This document shows positions 6,343 to 14,499 of a DNA stretch of 34,630 nt, one piece after another (the stretch's first letter is position 1; every line of letters begins with the position of its first letter). The stretch is from Candidatus Mnemosynella bozhongmuii. GTDB taxonomy: Archaea; Halobacteriota; Archaeoglobi; Mnemosynellales; Mnemosynellaceae. The translations under genes and the position numbers were made by a program. The stretch is from positions 1 through 34,630 of the forward strand of contig JACIWD010000079.1 of the NCBI GenBank assembly GCA_014361165.1, read 5' to 3'. The notes beneath the pieces are model-generated. The model made no database searches. It was not told where the DNA came from and was given only the letters and a program-made list of their open reading frames with translations.

Positions 6343-8326
6343 TTTTCTCCCTCCATTCCTCATAACTGCATGCAACGCACCCGAGATTCCATGTTCCCTT
6401 CTTGTTGATTATTTTTATTTTTCTTATACCGTGCTTTTCGCAGAGCTCCTTTGTCATGACTATTCTTCCGGAGGGAGGGAGAGGAAGCGTGAATCTGCAG
6501 TTCGGATAGCCGGTGCAGCCAACAAATCTCCCCTTTTTCCCCTTCCTTATCACGAGATCTGAGCCGCATTCCGGGCATTTTCCAAAAACTCTCTCCTCGG
6601 AGAGCCCTCTGTTCATCGAATCCGAGATTTCTTCCTTTCTGCTGTAAAGAACATCGATAACCTTTCTCAGCATCTCTTTGGACTCCTCTATGACTTCTTT
6701 TTCGGTTTTCTTACCCTCAGCTATTCTGTCCATCTCTTCTTCAAGCATTCTCGTCATCTCTGGCTTTGTTATGACTTCGGCATATTTTCTGAGCGTCTCA
6801 ACAACAAGAATTCCTGTTTTGGTCGGCCTGAGAGGATTTCCGTGAGCATATCCTCTGGAGTAAATCTTAGAGATTATCTCGTGCCTCGTTGATTTCGTTC
6901 CAAGTCCGAGCTTTTCCATGAGCTTTATCAGTCTTCCCTGCCCGTATCTCTGAGGAGGCTCGGTCTTCTTCTCCTCAAGTCTGATTTTCTTGACTCTGAG
7001 AGAATCTCCTTCTTTCAGCTCGGGAAGAACAGACTCGTTTCTCTGAGAATACGGATAACATTTCAGCCATCCTTCGGAAATGATTCTTCTTCCGGTTACT
7101 CCGAAGGACTCTCCATTTATGTCAATTTTCACCTTCATGATCTCCCAGATGGCATCATCAGACAGGGTTGCGAGAAATCTTCTCACAACAAGCTCATAGA
7201 CCTTCCAGTGATCTCCTTTGAGCTCTTCTCTTGAAGCTGCTGCAACAGGATGAATCGGAGGATGATCGGTCGTCTCCTTTTTCCCTCTTGTTGCTCTTAT
7301 CTCCTTTTTGCTGAGAATTTCCTCGGCAAAACTTCTGAACTCTGTTTTTCTGAGCTCTTTCAAAATCTCTCTGAGATCGATGCTTGAGGGATAAACAGTG
7401 TTATCGGTTCTCGGATATGAGATGTATCCCGAAGTGTAGAGGTCTTCTGCAATCTGCATCGCTTTTGAGGCGCTGAGACCGATTGAGGAGGCTGAGGCCA
7501 GAAAAGAGGTTGTGTCAAATGGAGCAGGAGGCTTTTCAGCTCTTCTCGACCTCTCAACAGAGATAACCTCTCCTCTGTTCCCGAGTTTCCTCACAGTGCT
7601 TTCTGCTTCCTCCCTGGCTTCAAATCTCCCTTTCAGGTGCTTTGCTGAGAAGCCCTCGTGAAAATCAGCATATATTTCCCAGTAGGGCACGGGTTTGAAG
7701 TTCTCAATTTCTTTCTCTCTGTCCACGAGAAGTCTCAGAGTTGGAGACTGAACTCTTCCCGCGGAAAGGAAGTTTTTGCCATATCTCTTTGCACTTAAGG
7801 AGAGAAATCGGGTTAAAACAGCTCCCCAGATCAGATCTATTATCTGTCTCGATCTTGCTGCGCTCGCAAGATTGAAATCAACTTCCTGAAGCCTGTTGAA
7901 GGCTTCCCTTATCTCTTTCGGCGTTATTGCGCTGTATTTGGCTCTTTTGAAGGTCACAGAAGGATTCACTCTCCTTATTATTTCAAGAGCCTCAACTCCG
8001 ATGAGCTCGCCTTCTCTGTCATAATCGGTTGCGATGATGACTTCATCGACTCTGGGTGCGAGTTCCTCGAGAAATGATACTATGCTCTTCTCTGTGGGAA
8101 CTGTGATTACCGGAGCGTCTATGAGCTCTCTCAGATCAACCTTTTTCCAGTTCTTCAGCTCTTCCGGAAAATCCGGAGATACAATATGCCCTCTGAGACC
8201 GAGAACGATGGTATTATCGAAAACATAGTAGTTTATCTTTCCCTTTTTTCTGCTCTCCACTTTGCTGCTCAGAATTGATGCTATCCTCTTCGCTGTGTTG
8301 TGCTTCTCAGTTATTATCAATCTCAT
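6323..8326 (-). CDS. topA: DNA topoisomerase I (type IA)
   Basis: A 667-aa enzyme that relaxes negative supercoils through a covalent tyrosine link. The TOPRIM domain shows Glu7 (IITEKHNTAKR) and the D101-x-D103-x-E105 motif (ATDYDREGELIG). The nucleophile is Tyr304 in YISYPRTDNT. Near residue 585 one intact C4 topoisomerase zinc finger is seen (CPECG...CTGYPNC). A final partly degenerate finger with C, C and C remains near the end. The ATG is preceded by GAGGAAG. The start overlaps gatB by 20 bp and the end overlaps DUF1786 by 20 bp. Confidence 0.96.
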   Translation of the reverse strand: MRLIITEKHNTAKRIASILSSKVESRKKGKINYYVFDNTIVLGLRGHIVSPDFPEELKNWKKVDLRELIDAPVITVPTEKSIVSFLEELAPRVDEVIIATDYDREGELIGVEALEIIRRVNPSVTFKRAKYSAITPKEIREAFNRLQEVDFNLASAARSRQIIDLIWGAVLTRFLSLSAKRYGKNFLSAGRVQSPTLRLLVDREKEIENFKPVPYWEIYADFHEGFSAKHLKGRFEAREEAESTVRKLGNRGEVISVERSRRAEKPPAPFDTTSFLASASSIGLSASKAMQIAEDLYTSGYISYPRTDNTVYPSSIDLREILKELRKTEFRSFAEEILSKKEIRATRGKKETTDHPPIHPVAAASREELKGDHWKVYELVVRRFLATLSDDAIWEIMKVKIDINGESFGVTGRRIISEGWLKCYPYSQRNESVLPELKEGDSLRVKKIRLEEKKTEPPQRYGQGRLIKLMEKLGLGTKSTRHEIISKIYSRGYAHGNPLRPTKTGILVVETLRKYAEVITKPEMTRMLEEEMDRIAEGKKTEKEVIEESKEMLRKVIDVLYSRKEEISDSMNRGLSEERVFGKCPECGSDLVIRKGKKGRFVGCTGYPNCRFTLPLPPSGRIVMTKELCEKHGIRKIKIINKKGTWNLGCVACSYEEWREKNGSSRS

Positions 8327-9725
8327 TCAACTTCCTCTCGAGGAGTTCATAAACTCTGGAGGCATCCGCCCTTCCTCTGAGCTTCTTCATGACCTGACCG
8401 ACGAGATAGTTTATGGCCTCTTTCTTTCCAGAGAGATAATCTCTAACAGCTTTCTCGTTCTCCTCTATGACCGACGCAACGACACCCGGAAGGATGTCCT
8501 CATCCACCTTTCTGAGACCCTCTCTCTCCACTATCTCTCTCGGGTCTCCTCCCTCGTCGAGCATCTTTCTTATCACCATCACCGCGGCTTTATCCGAAAT
8601 CACATCCTCCTCGAGCAACTTCAGAAGTTCAGCCATCTTTTCAGGCGGGAAACAGTCCGAGATGCTCATATCCCTGTAATTCAGCTCACCCTTGAGAACA
8701 TCAGAAATCCATGCAGCTGCAAGCTTTGGAGAGACCTCCGAAGCAACTCTCTCAAAATAATCCGCAAGAGCTCTCTCACCGGTTAAAATCTTCGCATGCT
8801 CAACCGAGATCCCGTACTGGGCTATCAGCCTCTCTCTTCTTGCATCGGGAAGCTCGGGAAGCTCTGCTCTGAGTTTCTCAGCCCATCCGCTCAAATCCAT
8901 CGGAGGAAGATCCGGCTCCGGGAAATACCTGTAGTCGCTCTCCTCCTCCTTCACTCTGAGACTGACCGTGATCTCCTGAGATTCATCAAAATGTCTTGTC
9001 TCCATTTTTGGCTGAACTCCTCTCCTCAGAAGATTCTTCTGTCTGGTGATTTCAAAGGATAGAGCCTTCTCAACTCCCTTGAAGGAGGAAATGTTCTTTA
9101 TCTCAACCCTTGCGCCTCCCTCTATCGAAACATTGGCATCAACCCTCATGGCTCCCTCAAGAGATCCATCAAAAACATCGAGATATTCGAGAATGCTTCT
9201 CAGCTTGGATATGAATGCTCTTGCCTCCTTTGGAGAGTTCATATCCGGTTCGGTAACGATTTCTAAAAGGGGCATTCCCGATCTGTTATAATCTATGAGG
9301 GTGTATTTTGCTCTGTCAATCCTTCCGATATGCACGAGTCTTCCCGGATCCTCCTCCATGTGAATCCTCTTTATTCTGACTTTCTTCTCACCCTCATCTC
9401 CATCTATCATCACATATCCGTTCACTCCGACCGGAAAGTCATACTGAGAGATCTGAAATCCTTTCGGAAGATCCGGATAGAAGTAGTTCTTTCTGTAGAA
9501 CATCGTTCTCTCCTGAATTTCTGCGTTAAGGGCAAGAGCAACCTTACCAGCTGATTCAACAGCTTTTCTGTTTATTGTGGGCATCGTTCCCGGCAGGCCA
9601 AGGCAAACCGGGCAGACAACTGTGTTGGGAGGAGCGTGGTGATAGCTGGTGGGGGTTTTGCAGAACATCTTGCTCTTCAGCTTGTTCAGCTGAACATGAA
9701 CCTCGAGACCTATGAGAACCTTCAT
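8307..9725 (-). CDS. gatB: Asp-tRNA(Asn)/Glu-tRNA(Gln) amidotransferase subunit B
   Basis: A 472-aa protein that activates and amidates the mischarged aminoacyl-tRNA using ammonia from GatA. Recognisable segments are GLEVHVQLN at the N-terminus, VCPVCLGLPGTMP (two Cys of the zinc site), the catalytic-domain stretch YFPEPDLPP, and the C-terminal YqeY-like tail (ending NYLVGQVMKKLRG plus 20 residues). In archaea GatCAB normally serves Asp-tRNA(Asn), while GatDE serves Gln. Its ATG shares one base with the gatA TGA (TGATG). Confidence 0.96.
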   Translation of the reverse strand: MKVLIGLEVHVQLNKLKSKMFCKTPTSYHHAPPNTVVCPVCLGLPGTMPTINRKAVESAGKVALALNAEIQERTMFYRKNYFYPDLPKGFQISQYDFPVGVNGYVMIDGDEGEKKVRIKRIHMEEDPGRLVHIGRIDRAKYTLIDYNRSGMPLLEIVTEPDMNSPKEARAFISKLRSILEYLDVFDGSLEGAMRVDANVSIEGGARVEIKNISSFKGVEKALSFEITRQKNLLRRGVQPKMETRHFDESQEITVSLRVKEEESDYRYFPEPDLPPMDLSGWAEKLRAELPELPDARRERLIAQYGISVEHAKILTGERALADYFERVASEVSPKLAAAWISDVLKGELNYRDMSISDCFPPEKMAELLKLLEEDVISDKAAVMVIRKMLDEGGDPREIVEREGLRKVDEDILPGVVASVIEENEKAVRDYLSGKKEAINYLVGQVMKKLRGRADASRVYELLERKLNEIDNN

Positions 9726-11083
9726 CAGCTCAACCTCCTGAAGTTTGAAGCTCCCTCATACCATCTCGCAATCTCGAGAAGTCTCCTCTCTCCGAATCTC
9801 CTTCCTATGAGCTGAAGACCAACCGGAAGTCCATCTGAGAGCCCACATGGGACTGAGATGGCAGGAACTCCGGCCAAATTGACAGGAACTGTGTTGACGT
9901 CTGCCATGTAAAGAGACAGAGGATCTTTAATCTCTCCTATCTTTGGTGCCACGAAGGGCATCGTCGGAGTTGCGAGAACATCAAACTTCTTGAGAGCTCT
10001 TTCAAACTCCTCTTTGATGAGCCTTCTGACCTTAAGCGCTTTCAGATAATATCTTCCGTAATACCCCTTTGAGAGAGCATAGGTTCCCAGAAGAATCCTC
10101 CTCTTTACCTCCTTTCCAAAACCTTCTGCTCTTATCTTCGATATCGTGCTCTCAAAGTCCTCGTCATTCTCAAATCTCAAACCATATCGAATTCCATCAT
10201 ATCTGGCGAGATTTGAAGAAGCTTCACTCATTGCAATTATGTAATAGGCTGGAAGCGCATACCTCATGTATCTCATCGAAATTTCCTCGTATTCAGCTCC
10301 GAGATCTTCCATGAGCTTTATTGCATTCCAGACTTCCCTCTCAACTCCTTCATCAACCCCCTCTCCAAAGAACTCCTTCGGAACACCGATCCTCACCTTT
10401 CCGACATCCTCTCTCAGAGGGAGAACATCCTCCGAGTCCATTGAAGTCGCATCCCTCTCATCCCTTCCCTTTATGATGTTGAAGATGATGGCAACATCCT
10501 CAACTGTATTTCCGAAGACCCCTATCTGCTCGAGAGAATTTGCATAGGCAATCAGTCCGTATCTCGAGACAGCGCCGTATGTTGGCTTCAGACCCACTAT
10601 TCCGCAGAAAGAGGCCGGGCATCTGACAGAACCGCCCGTATCTGATCCGAGAGCTGCTGGAACGACTCCTCCAGCCACTGCAGCAGCACTGCCTCCGGAG
10701 GAGCCACCTGCAACTCTCCTCTTATCCCATGGATTTCTCACAGGGCCAAAATAGCTTGTTTCCGAGGTTGTTCCCATTGCAAACTCGTCCATGTTGGTCT
10801 TTCCCACGATTGAGGCGCCGGAGTTCTTCAGAAGCTCCACAACATGTGCGTCGTAAGGTGGAACATAGCCTTTAAGGATGCGGGATGCACAGGTTGTTTC
10901 GATACCCTTTGTGGAGATGTTGTCCTTCACCGCCACCGGAAGTCCTCTCAGCTCTCCCTCGGAGAGAGCTGCCTGTTCATTCACCGTTATAAACTCGTTG
11001 AACTCATTTCTTTTCGCTCTCTCAATGATTCTGAGGAGAGCCCCTTCTTTATCCTCGATTTCCATCCATTCCCGAATCATCAT
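9725..11083 (-). CDS. gatA: Asp-tRNA(Asn)/Glu-tRNA(Gln) amidotransferase subunit A
   Basis: A 452-aa amidase-signature enzyme that releases ammonia from glutamine. The Ser-cisSer-Lys triad is visible: Lys53 in VAVKDN, the GGSSGGS stretch at 126-132, and the nucleophile Ser152 in GSDTGGS. The length is normal. It starts with tandem ATGs, the first overlapping the gatC TGA (ATGA). The gatC-gatA-gatB order is unbroken. Confidence 0.97.
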   Translation of the reverse strand: MMIREWMEIEDKEGALLRIIERAKRNEFNEFITVNEQAALSEGELRGLPVAVKDNISTKGIETTCASRILKGYVPPYDAHVVELLKNSGASIVGKTNMDEFAMGTTSETSYFGPVRNPWDKRRVAGGSSGGSAAAVAGGVVPAALGSDTGGSVRCPASFCGIVGLKPTYGAVSRYGLIAYANSLEQIGVFGNTVEDVAIIFNIIKGRDERDATSMDSEDVLPLREDVGKVRIGVPKEFFGEGVDEGVEREVWNAIKLMEDLGAEYEEISMRYMRYALPAYYIIAMSEASSNLARYDGIRYGLRFENDEDFESTISKIRAEGFGKEVKRRILLGTYALSKGYYGRYYLKALKVRRLIKEEFERALKKFDVLATPTMPFVAPKIGEIKDPLSLYMADVNTVPVNLAGVPAISVPCGLSDGLPVGLQLIGRRFGERRLLEIARWYEGASNFRRLS

Positions 11084-11358
11084 ACTATCCTCGGCCCCTT
11101 GAAATATCCGTTTTCTTTCTTCGGAGCATTTCTGAGAACTTCCTCTCTTGGGAGAGGCTCCTCGGTCTCATCCTCTCTGAAAACATTCTTCAGCTCATTC
11201 ACATGATAGAGAGGTTCCACATCCTCCTGAACTTCATCCAGAACAGAGAAATATTCGAGTATCTTTGAGAGCTCCTCTCCAAGCTCCTTAATTTCCTCCT
11301 CCTCAAGATGAATCCTCGCAAGCCATGAAACATGTTTCACGGTTTCCTCATCAATCAT
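11080..11358 (-). CDS. gatC: Asp-tRNA(Asn)/Glu-tRNA(Gln) amidotransferase subunit C
   Basis: A 92-aa small subunit that clamps GatA to GatB. The N-terminus (VKHVSWLARIHLEEEEI) and the central LDEVQEDVEPLYHV segment are typical, as is the LPREEVLRNAP region. It overlaps the asnB-like stop by four bases (ATGA) and gatA likewise. Confidence 0.95.
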   Translation of the reverse strand: MIDEETVKHVSWLARIHLEEEEIKELGEELSKILEYFSVLDEVQEDVEPLYHVNELKNVFREDETEEPLPREEVLRNAPKKENGYFKGPRIV

Positions 11359-12443
11359 TTCGACTCAACCTCCAGATAGTCTTTCAATCCTTTAAAACCC
11401 TTCCTTTTAATGATTTTCCTCATGAGCTTCAAAATTCCGGTGCTGTACTGAATTGCCTTCTTCTCCTTCCATGCTAGCTCTCCCGGTATGAATTTTTCTG
11501 CAACTCTCCTGAGGATGTATTTGCGCACCCCATTCCTTATCTTCAGCTCCGGCGAGATCTTCAGAGCAGTCTCTATGACATGAGGCTGCAGAAATGGATA
11601 TCGCGGGTGAAGATCCTCGAGAAGGACAATTGAGCTGTCTCTTGCCAAGCCAACATCAAGCTCATTCAGATCTCTGAGAAGCTCTTCATCCAGATTTTCT
11701 GAACTGAGATAGCGGGAATATCCTCCGAAGAGCTCATCTGCACCCTGACCCATTATCAGAACTCTCTCTCCGCTCTCTCTCACAAACTCTGAGAGAAGAA
11801 GCAGAGGAACTCCTATGGAGATGTCCAGCGGATTTCTGAAACCGAGCTCCAGAAGCCTGTTCATGGCTCTCCCAACATCCTCCTCAGAGACGACTCTGAG
11901 ATTCAGCGACCTTCCGAGAATTCCAGCGGCTCTGGGAAGCCATTTTTCATCGTGACTTCCTTCAGCACAGATTGAGAAGAGCTCTCCATCACAGAGAGCC
12001 TGGAGCAGAGAGCTGTCAAGACCTCCTGAAAATGCAATGGCACCTCTTGCCTGAATTCTCTCAAGGGCTTCGGAGAGAATTCTGATGGCCTCATTTTCAT
12101 CTGAAATTCTCTTTGGAGGATAGGAGAACTTCCTCCTCTCTCTCAGAACCTCTCCGGAAAGTTTCAGAACCTCGCCCGCACGAACGGTTCTCGAGTTCTT
12201 AGATGGGAATGTGGAGAAACCTGAGGGAGAGAGGAAGAGAGGATAAACACCTGTTTGACCTCTTGCGCCGATAATTTCGCTGCCGACAAGAGCTGCTGAG
12301 AACTCTCCCTCAAGTTTCAGCAGCCACTCGAGAGGGTCTCCCTCAAAATCAACCTCCTCTCCGAGATAATACACCTTCCAGGAGTTCTTCTCAATTCTGA
12401 GGACATTCGAAGAGAAATCTGAGGATGTGTCGAAACCTATCAT
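11355..12443 (-). CDS. Asparagine synthetase-like protein without glutaminase cysteine
   Basis: A 362-aa protein in which residues about 115-350 form an AsnB-type synthetase domain. The ATP pyrophosphatase loop SGGLDSS is at 139-145, and GQGADELFGGYSRY matches the second signature. The N-terminal 100 residues keep only the end of a class-II glutaminase fold (ARGQTGVYPLF resembles the ARDxxGxxPLYY strand). The Cys2 nucleophile and glutamine-binding loops are absent. It would need free ammonia or a partner for nitrogen. Archaea have several such short homologues of unproven activity. It lies between purB and gatC with 4-bp overlaps on both sides. Confidence 0.8.
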   Translation of the reverse strand: MIGFDTSSDFSSNVLRIEKNSWKVYYLGEEVDFEGDPLEWLLKLEGEFSAALVGSEIIGARGQTGVYPLFLSPSGFSTFPSKNSRTVRAGEVLKLSGEVLRERRKFSYPPKRISDENEAIRILSEALERIQARGAIAFSGGLDSSLLQALCDGELFSICAEGSHDEKWLPRAAGILGRSLNLRVVSEEDVGRAMNRLLELGFRNPLDISIGVPLLLLSEFVRESGERVLIMGQGADELFGGYSRYLSSENLDEELLRDLNELDVGLARDSSIVLLEDLHPRYPFLQPHVIETALKISPELKIRNGVRKYILRRVAEKFIPGELAWKEKKAIQYSTGILKLMRKIIKRKGFKGLKDYLEVESK

Positions 12444-13777
12444 CCCTCTCTCCTGATTTTTTCTATCACCATCTCAATCTGCTGAACAGCGGTTCCGAGA
12501 TAGTTCTCGGGATTCATCAGTTCTGATATCTCTTTCTCGCTGAGATGTCTTCTCACTTCCTCGTCCTCCATCAGAATCTCCTTGAAATGTCTTCCCGTTT
12601 CATAAACTTTCATTGAGCATCTTCTCAGAATCTCATGGGCCCTCTGCCTGCCAACTCCTTTCTTTGCGAGAGCTATCATTATGGCTTCCGCCATGTTGAC
12701 CCCCTTCATCAGCTCGAGATTTCTTCTCATGTTCTCGGGATACACTCTTATTCCGCTGAAAACCCTGATGGCCTGAGTCAGAATGTGGTCAAGAAGAACA
12801 AATGCATCAACGAACATGACTCTTTCGGCAGAAGAATTCGTGAGATCCCTCTCCTCCCACAGAACATTGTTCTGAAGAGCGACATCAACCATGCTTCTCA
12901 CTATTCTTGCGAGACCGCAGATGTTCTCGCATCTTATCGGATTTCTCTTATGGGGCATTGTTGAACTTCCAACCTGCTTTTCGCCGAAACCCTCCTCCAT
13001 TTCCCTTATTTCGCTTCTCTGAAGATTTCTCACTGTTGTGCAGAACTTGTCGAGAGAGGTTGCAATGTTTGCAAGAAGCATGATGACCTCTGCGTGAATA
13101 TCTCGCTGAATCACCTGATTGGCTATATCCACCGGTTTCAGTCCGAGAATCTCCATGGTTCTTTTCTGAACCTCAAGACCTCTTTCTCCAAGAGATGCCT
13201 GTGTTCCCACAGCCCCTCCTATCTTTCCGACGAGAGCCCTCTCCCTGATCTCTCTGAGCCTCTTCAGATGTCTGTGAAGCTCGGATGCCCAGAGTGCAAA
13301 TCTGTGACCGAGAGTTGTCGGTATTCCTATCTGACCGTGAGTTCTTCCAGCGCAAACAGTTCTCTTGTGCTTCTCGGCAAGCTCAACAAAGATGTCTCTC
13401 AGATTCTTCAGCTTTCTCTCTATTATCTCAAAGCTCTCCCTGAGCTGAAGTGCAAGAGATGTGTCGAGAATGTCATTCGAGGTTGCACCGAAATGAATCC
13501 ATTCTCCGGCTTCGCCGCACAGCTCGGCCATGGCTCTAACAACAGACATCACATCATGGTGAATCTCTGCTTCAATTTCCTTCACCCTCTCGACACTCAC
13601 CCTTCCTCTGCATTTCTCTATCTCCTCCGCAGCCCACCGGGGAATCAGTCCGAGTTCTGCCTCAGCTCTTGCGAGAGCAATCTCAACCTCAACCATCAGA
13701 TTGAGTTTGTTCTCCTCACTCCATATCCTCTTCATTTCCTCTGTCCCGTATCGATACTCAACTGGATGAAGAGCCAT
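12440..13777 (-). CDS. purB: Adenylosuccinate lyase
   Basis: A 445-aa fumarase/aspartase-superfamily lyase that acts twice in purine synthesis (SAICAR to AICAR, and adenylosuccinate to AMP). The superfamily signature SSTMPHKRNP is seen near residue 265, with TSNDILDT and RTHGQIGIPTT upstream contributing catalytic His and Thr residues. A GGTGA site precedes the ATG at 13777, and a TATA-like block lies 33-42 bases upstream. It is the first gene of the nine-gene operon. Confidence 0.96.
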   Translation of the reverse strand: MALHPVEYRYGTEEMKRIWSEENKLNLMVEVEIALARAEAELGLIPRWAAEEIEKCRGRVSVERVKEIEAEIHHDVMSVVRAMAELCGEAGEWIHFGATSNDILDTSLALQLRESFEIIERKLKNLRDIFVELAEKHKRTVCAGRTHGQIGIPTTLGHRFALWASELHRHLKRLREIRERALVGKIGGAVGTQASLGERGLEVQKRTMEILGLKPVDIANQVIQRDIHAEVIMLLANIATSLDKFCTTVRNLQRSEIREMEEGFGEKQVGSSTMPHKRNPIRCENICGLARIVRSMVDVALQNNVLWEERDLTNSSAERVMFVDAFVLLDHILTQAIRVFSGIRVYPENMRRNLELMKGVNMAEAIMIALAKKGVGRQRAHEILRRCSMKVYETGRHFKEILMEDEEVRRHLSEKEISELMNPENYLGTAVQQIEMVIEKIRREG

Positions 13778-13809
13778 TGTGAGTCACCGTAGAAGAGTGA
13801 GTGGAGATG

Positions 13810-13819
13810 TTTAAAAATG
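13810..13819 (-). promoter_or_regulatory. Promoter of the purB-rpl40e operon
   Basis: On the minus strand CATTTTTAAAC is centred about 37 bases before the purB ATG, predicting a short leader that contains the GGTGA site. It is the only promoter-like block upstream of the nine overlapping genes. Confidence 0.5.
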
Positions 13820-13841
13820 TTTCACGTTAATACCACCACAA

Positions 13842-13851
13842 CCTTTATACT
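13842..13851 (+). promoter_or_regulatory. TATA box of tRNA-Ser
   Basis: CCTTTATACT is centred about 32 bases before the first base of the tRNA, as expected for an archaeal tRNA promoter. Confidence 0.6.
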
Positions 13852-13878
13852 TTGAAGTGGAAAATCTCCCTTTCAGCT

Positions 13879-13964
13879 GCCGGGGTAGCTAAGTGGACCA
13901 AAGCGCCGGCCTTGAGAGCCGGTGGTGCTTATGCACCGCGTGGGTTCGAATCCCACCCCCGGCG
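13879..13964 (+). tRNA. tRNA-Ser (anticodon UGA)
   Basis: An 86-nt class II tRNA. The acceptor stem GCCGGGG pairs with CCCCGGC (13957-13963), with discriminator G at 13964. The anticodon stem CCGGC/GCCGG encloses CTTGAGA, giving anticodon TGA. The long variable arm GGTGC-TTAT-GCACC and the T arm GTGGG-TTCGAAT-CCCAC are intact. There is no intron and no encoded CCA. It reads UCA codons. The gene overlaps a ribbon-helix-helix ORF on the other strand. Confidence 0.97.
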
Positions 13965-14089
13965 TGTTTTTCGGGATTCAGGAACTCTCGGAGACGGTTT
14001 TCGAGAAAAGTCGAGAGGTTGAGCCCCAATTCCTTCGCTTCCCGATATAATTCCTCATCCAGAGAGACGTGAATTCTCTTCTTTCCCAT
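13889..14089 (-). CDS. Ribbon-helix-helix (CcdA-like) ORF whose tail is antisense to tRNA-Ser
   Basis: A 66-aa frame. Residues 1-40 (MGKKRIHVSLDEELYREAKE onward to the LSTFLENRLREFL stretch) look like a ribbon-helix-helix DNA-binding domain of antitoxin or CopG/CcdA type. The last 25 residues, including GGGIRTHAVHKHH, are the reverse complement of the tRNA-Ser gene and end at a TAG formed by the tRNA D-loop. I start at the ATG at 14089 because GGTGA lies five bases before it, although a frame from a GTG at 14122 is open. No partner toxin is visible. The domain is probably real, and the tail may be an accident of losing the original stop codon. Confidence 0.6.
   Translation of the reverse strand: MGKKRIHVSLDEELYREAKELGLNLSTFLENRLREFLNPEKHAGGGIRTHAVHKHHRLSRPALWST
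13967..13971 (+). terminator. Oligo-T terminator of tRNA-Ser
   Basis: TTTTT follows two bases after the discriminator base, the usual archaeal tRNA termination signal. Confidence 0.55.
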
Positions 14090-14122
14090 GGTCATCACCC
14101 ACCGTGAGCCACTCTGACCCAC

Positions 14123-14152
14123 GATAGCCGGTTGCTATTCCGGGGGCTTATC
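14123..14152. repeat. Imperfect inverted repeat upstream of the ribbon-helix-helix ORF
   Basis: GATAGCC (14123-14129) faces GGCTTATC (14145-14152), complementary apart from one bulged T, with a GC-rich loop. It lies 34-63 bases upstream of the ribbon-helix-helix start. It could be an operator for autoregulation or a structured RNA leader. Confidence 0.3.
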
Positions 14153-14313
14153 ACTCTTCCTCAATACCGGTTTGTGCAAGGAGAATGGGGTGGATTGAAA
14201 CTTGTATGGCAATGTGTGACATGCCAGAGGATACGTGCGGGTTTGGGTTTTTGAAGAGGCAGTTTTCCACATGCGCGGTTGTGAGAAAAGAGATCAATAT
14301 ATCGACACCTTCT

Positions 14314-14499
14314 TTATGCGGAGTCTTCCTCCTCTTCCGAAGTGGTGTCGGTCATTTCCTCGAGGACTTCCTGGTCAAAAACTTTCGAAAGGAGAGCTCC
14401 GACGTGAGTTAAAACTTTAAGAGCTTTATCCGAATCTTCACTTAAGGGTGTGTATCGTTTTGCATTCAAAATATTATTGCTAATCAGGAAAATTTTCAT
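14314..14499 (-). CDS. Doubtful 61-aa ORF with acidic tail
   Basis: A frame of 61 codons beginning MKIFLISNN and ending in an acidic DTTSEEEEDSA tail. It overlaps the 3' end of the small gene at 14480-14635 by 20 bp and has no convincing ribosome site. It could be a second small gene, or the out-of-frame continuation of the upstream 51-aa ORF in this region of broken genes. The plus strand of the same stretch is also open (14185-14412), so coding is unproven. Between 14160 and 14313 I see nothing else. Confidence 0.3.
   Translation of the reverse strand: MKIFLISNNILNAKRYTPLSEDSDKALKVLTHVGALLSKVFDQEVLEEMTDTTSEEEEDSA

Noticed and set aside
13094..13792. 232-codon open frame on the plus strand opposite purB
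   Set aside because: It is the antisense shadow of a strongly conserved gene, with low-complexity Ser/Leu-rich translation and no start signals.
13940..13964. tRNA-Ser 3' end as an attachment site
   Set aside because: I looked for a second copy of the T-arm/acceptor sequence to mark an integrated element. Only a short TTCGAATCC match inside another gene (about 26946) was seen, so no element boundaries can be drawn.
14192..14201. GGATTGAAAC resembling the end of archaeal CRISPR repeats (GTTTCAATCC in reverse)
   Set aside because: Only one copy was found in the area, with no repeat-spacer periodicity and no cas genes. A 10-base match is easily due to chance.
14185..14412. 75-codon plus-strand ORF with several cysteines
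   Set aside because: It overlaps the minus-strand small ORF, has AGGAG too close to the ATG, and no recognisable cysteine spacing. Neither strand is convincing.
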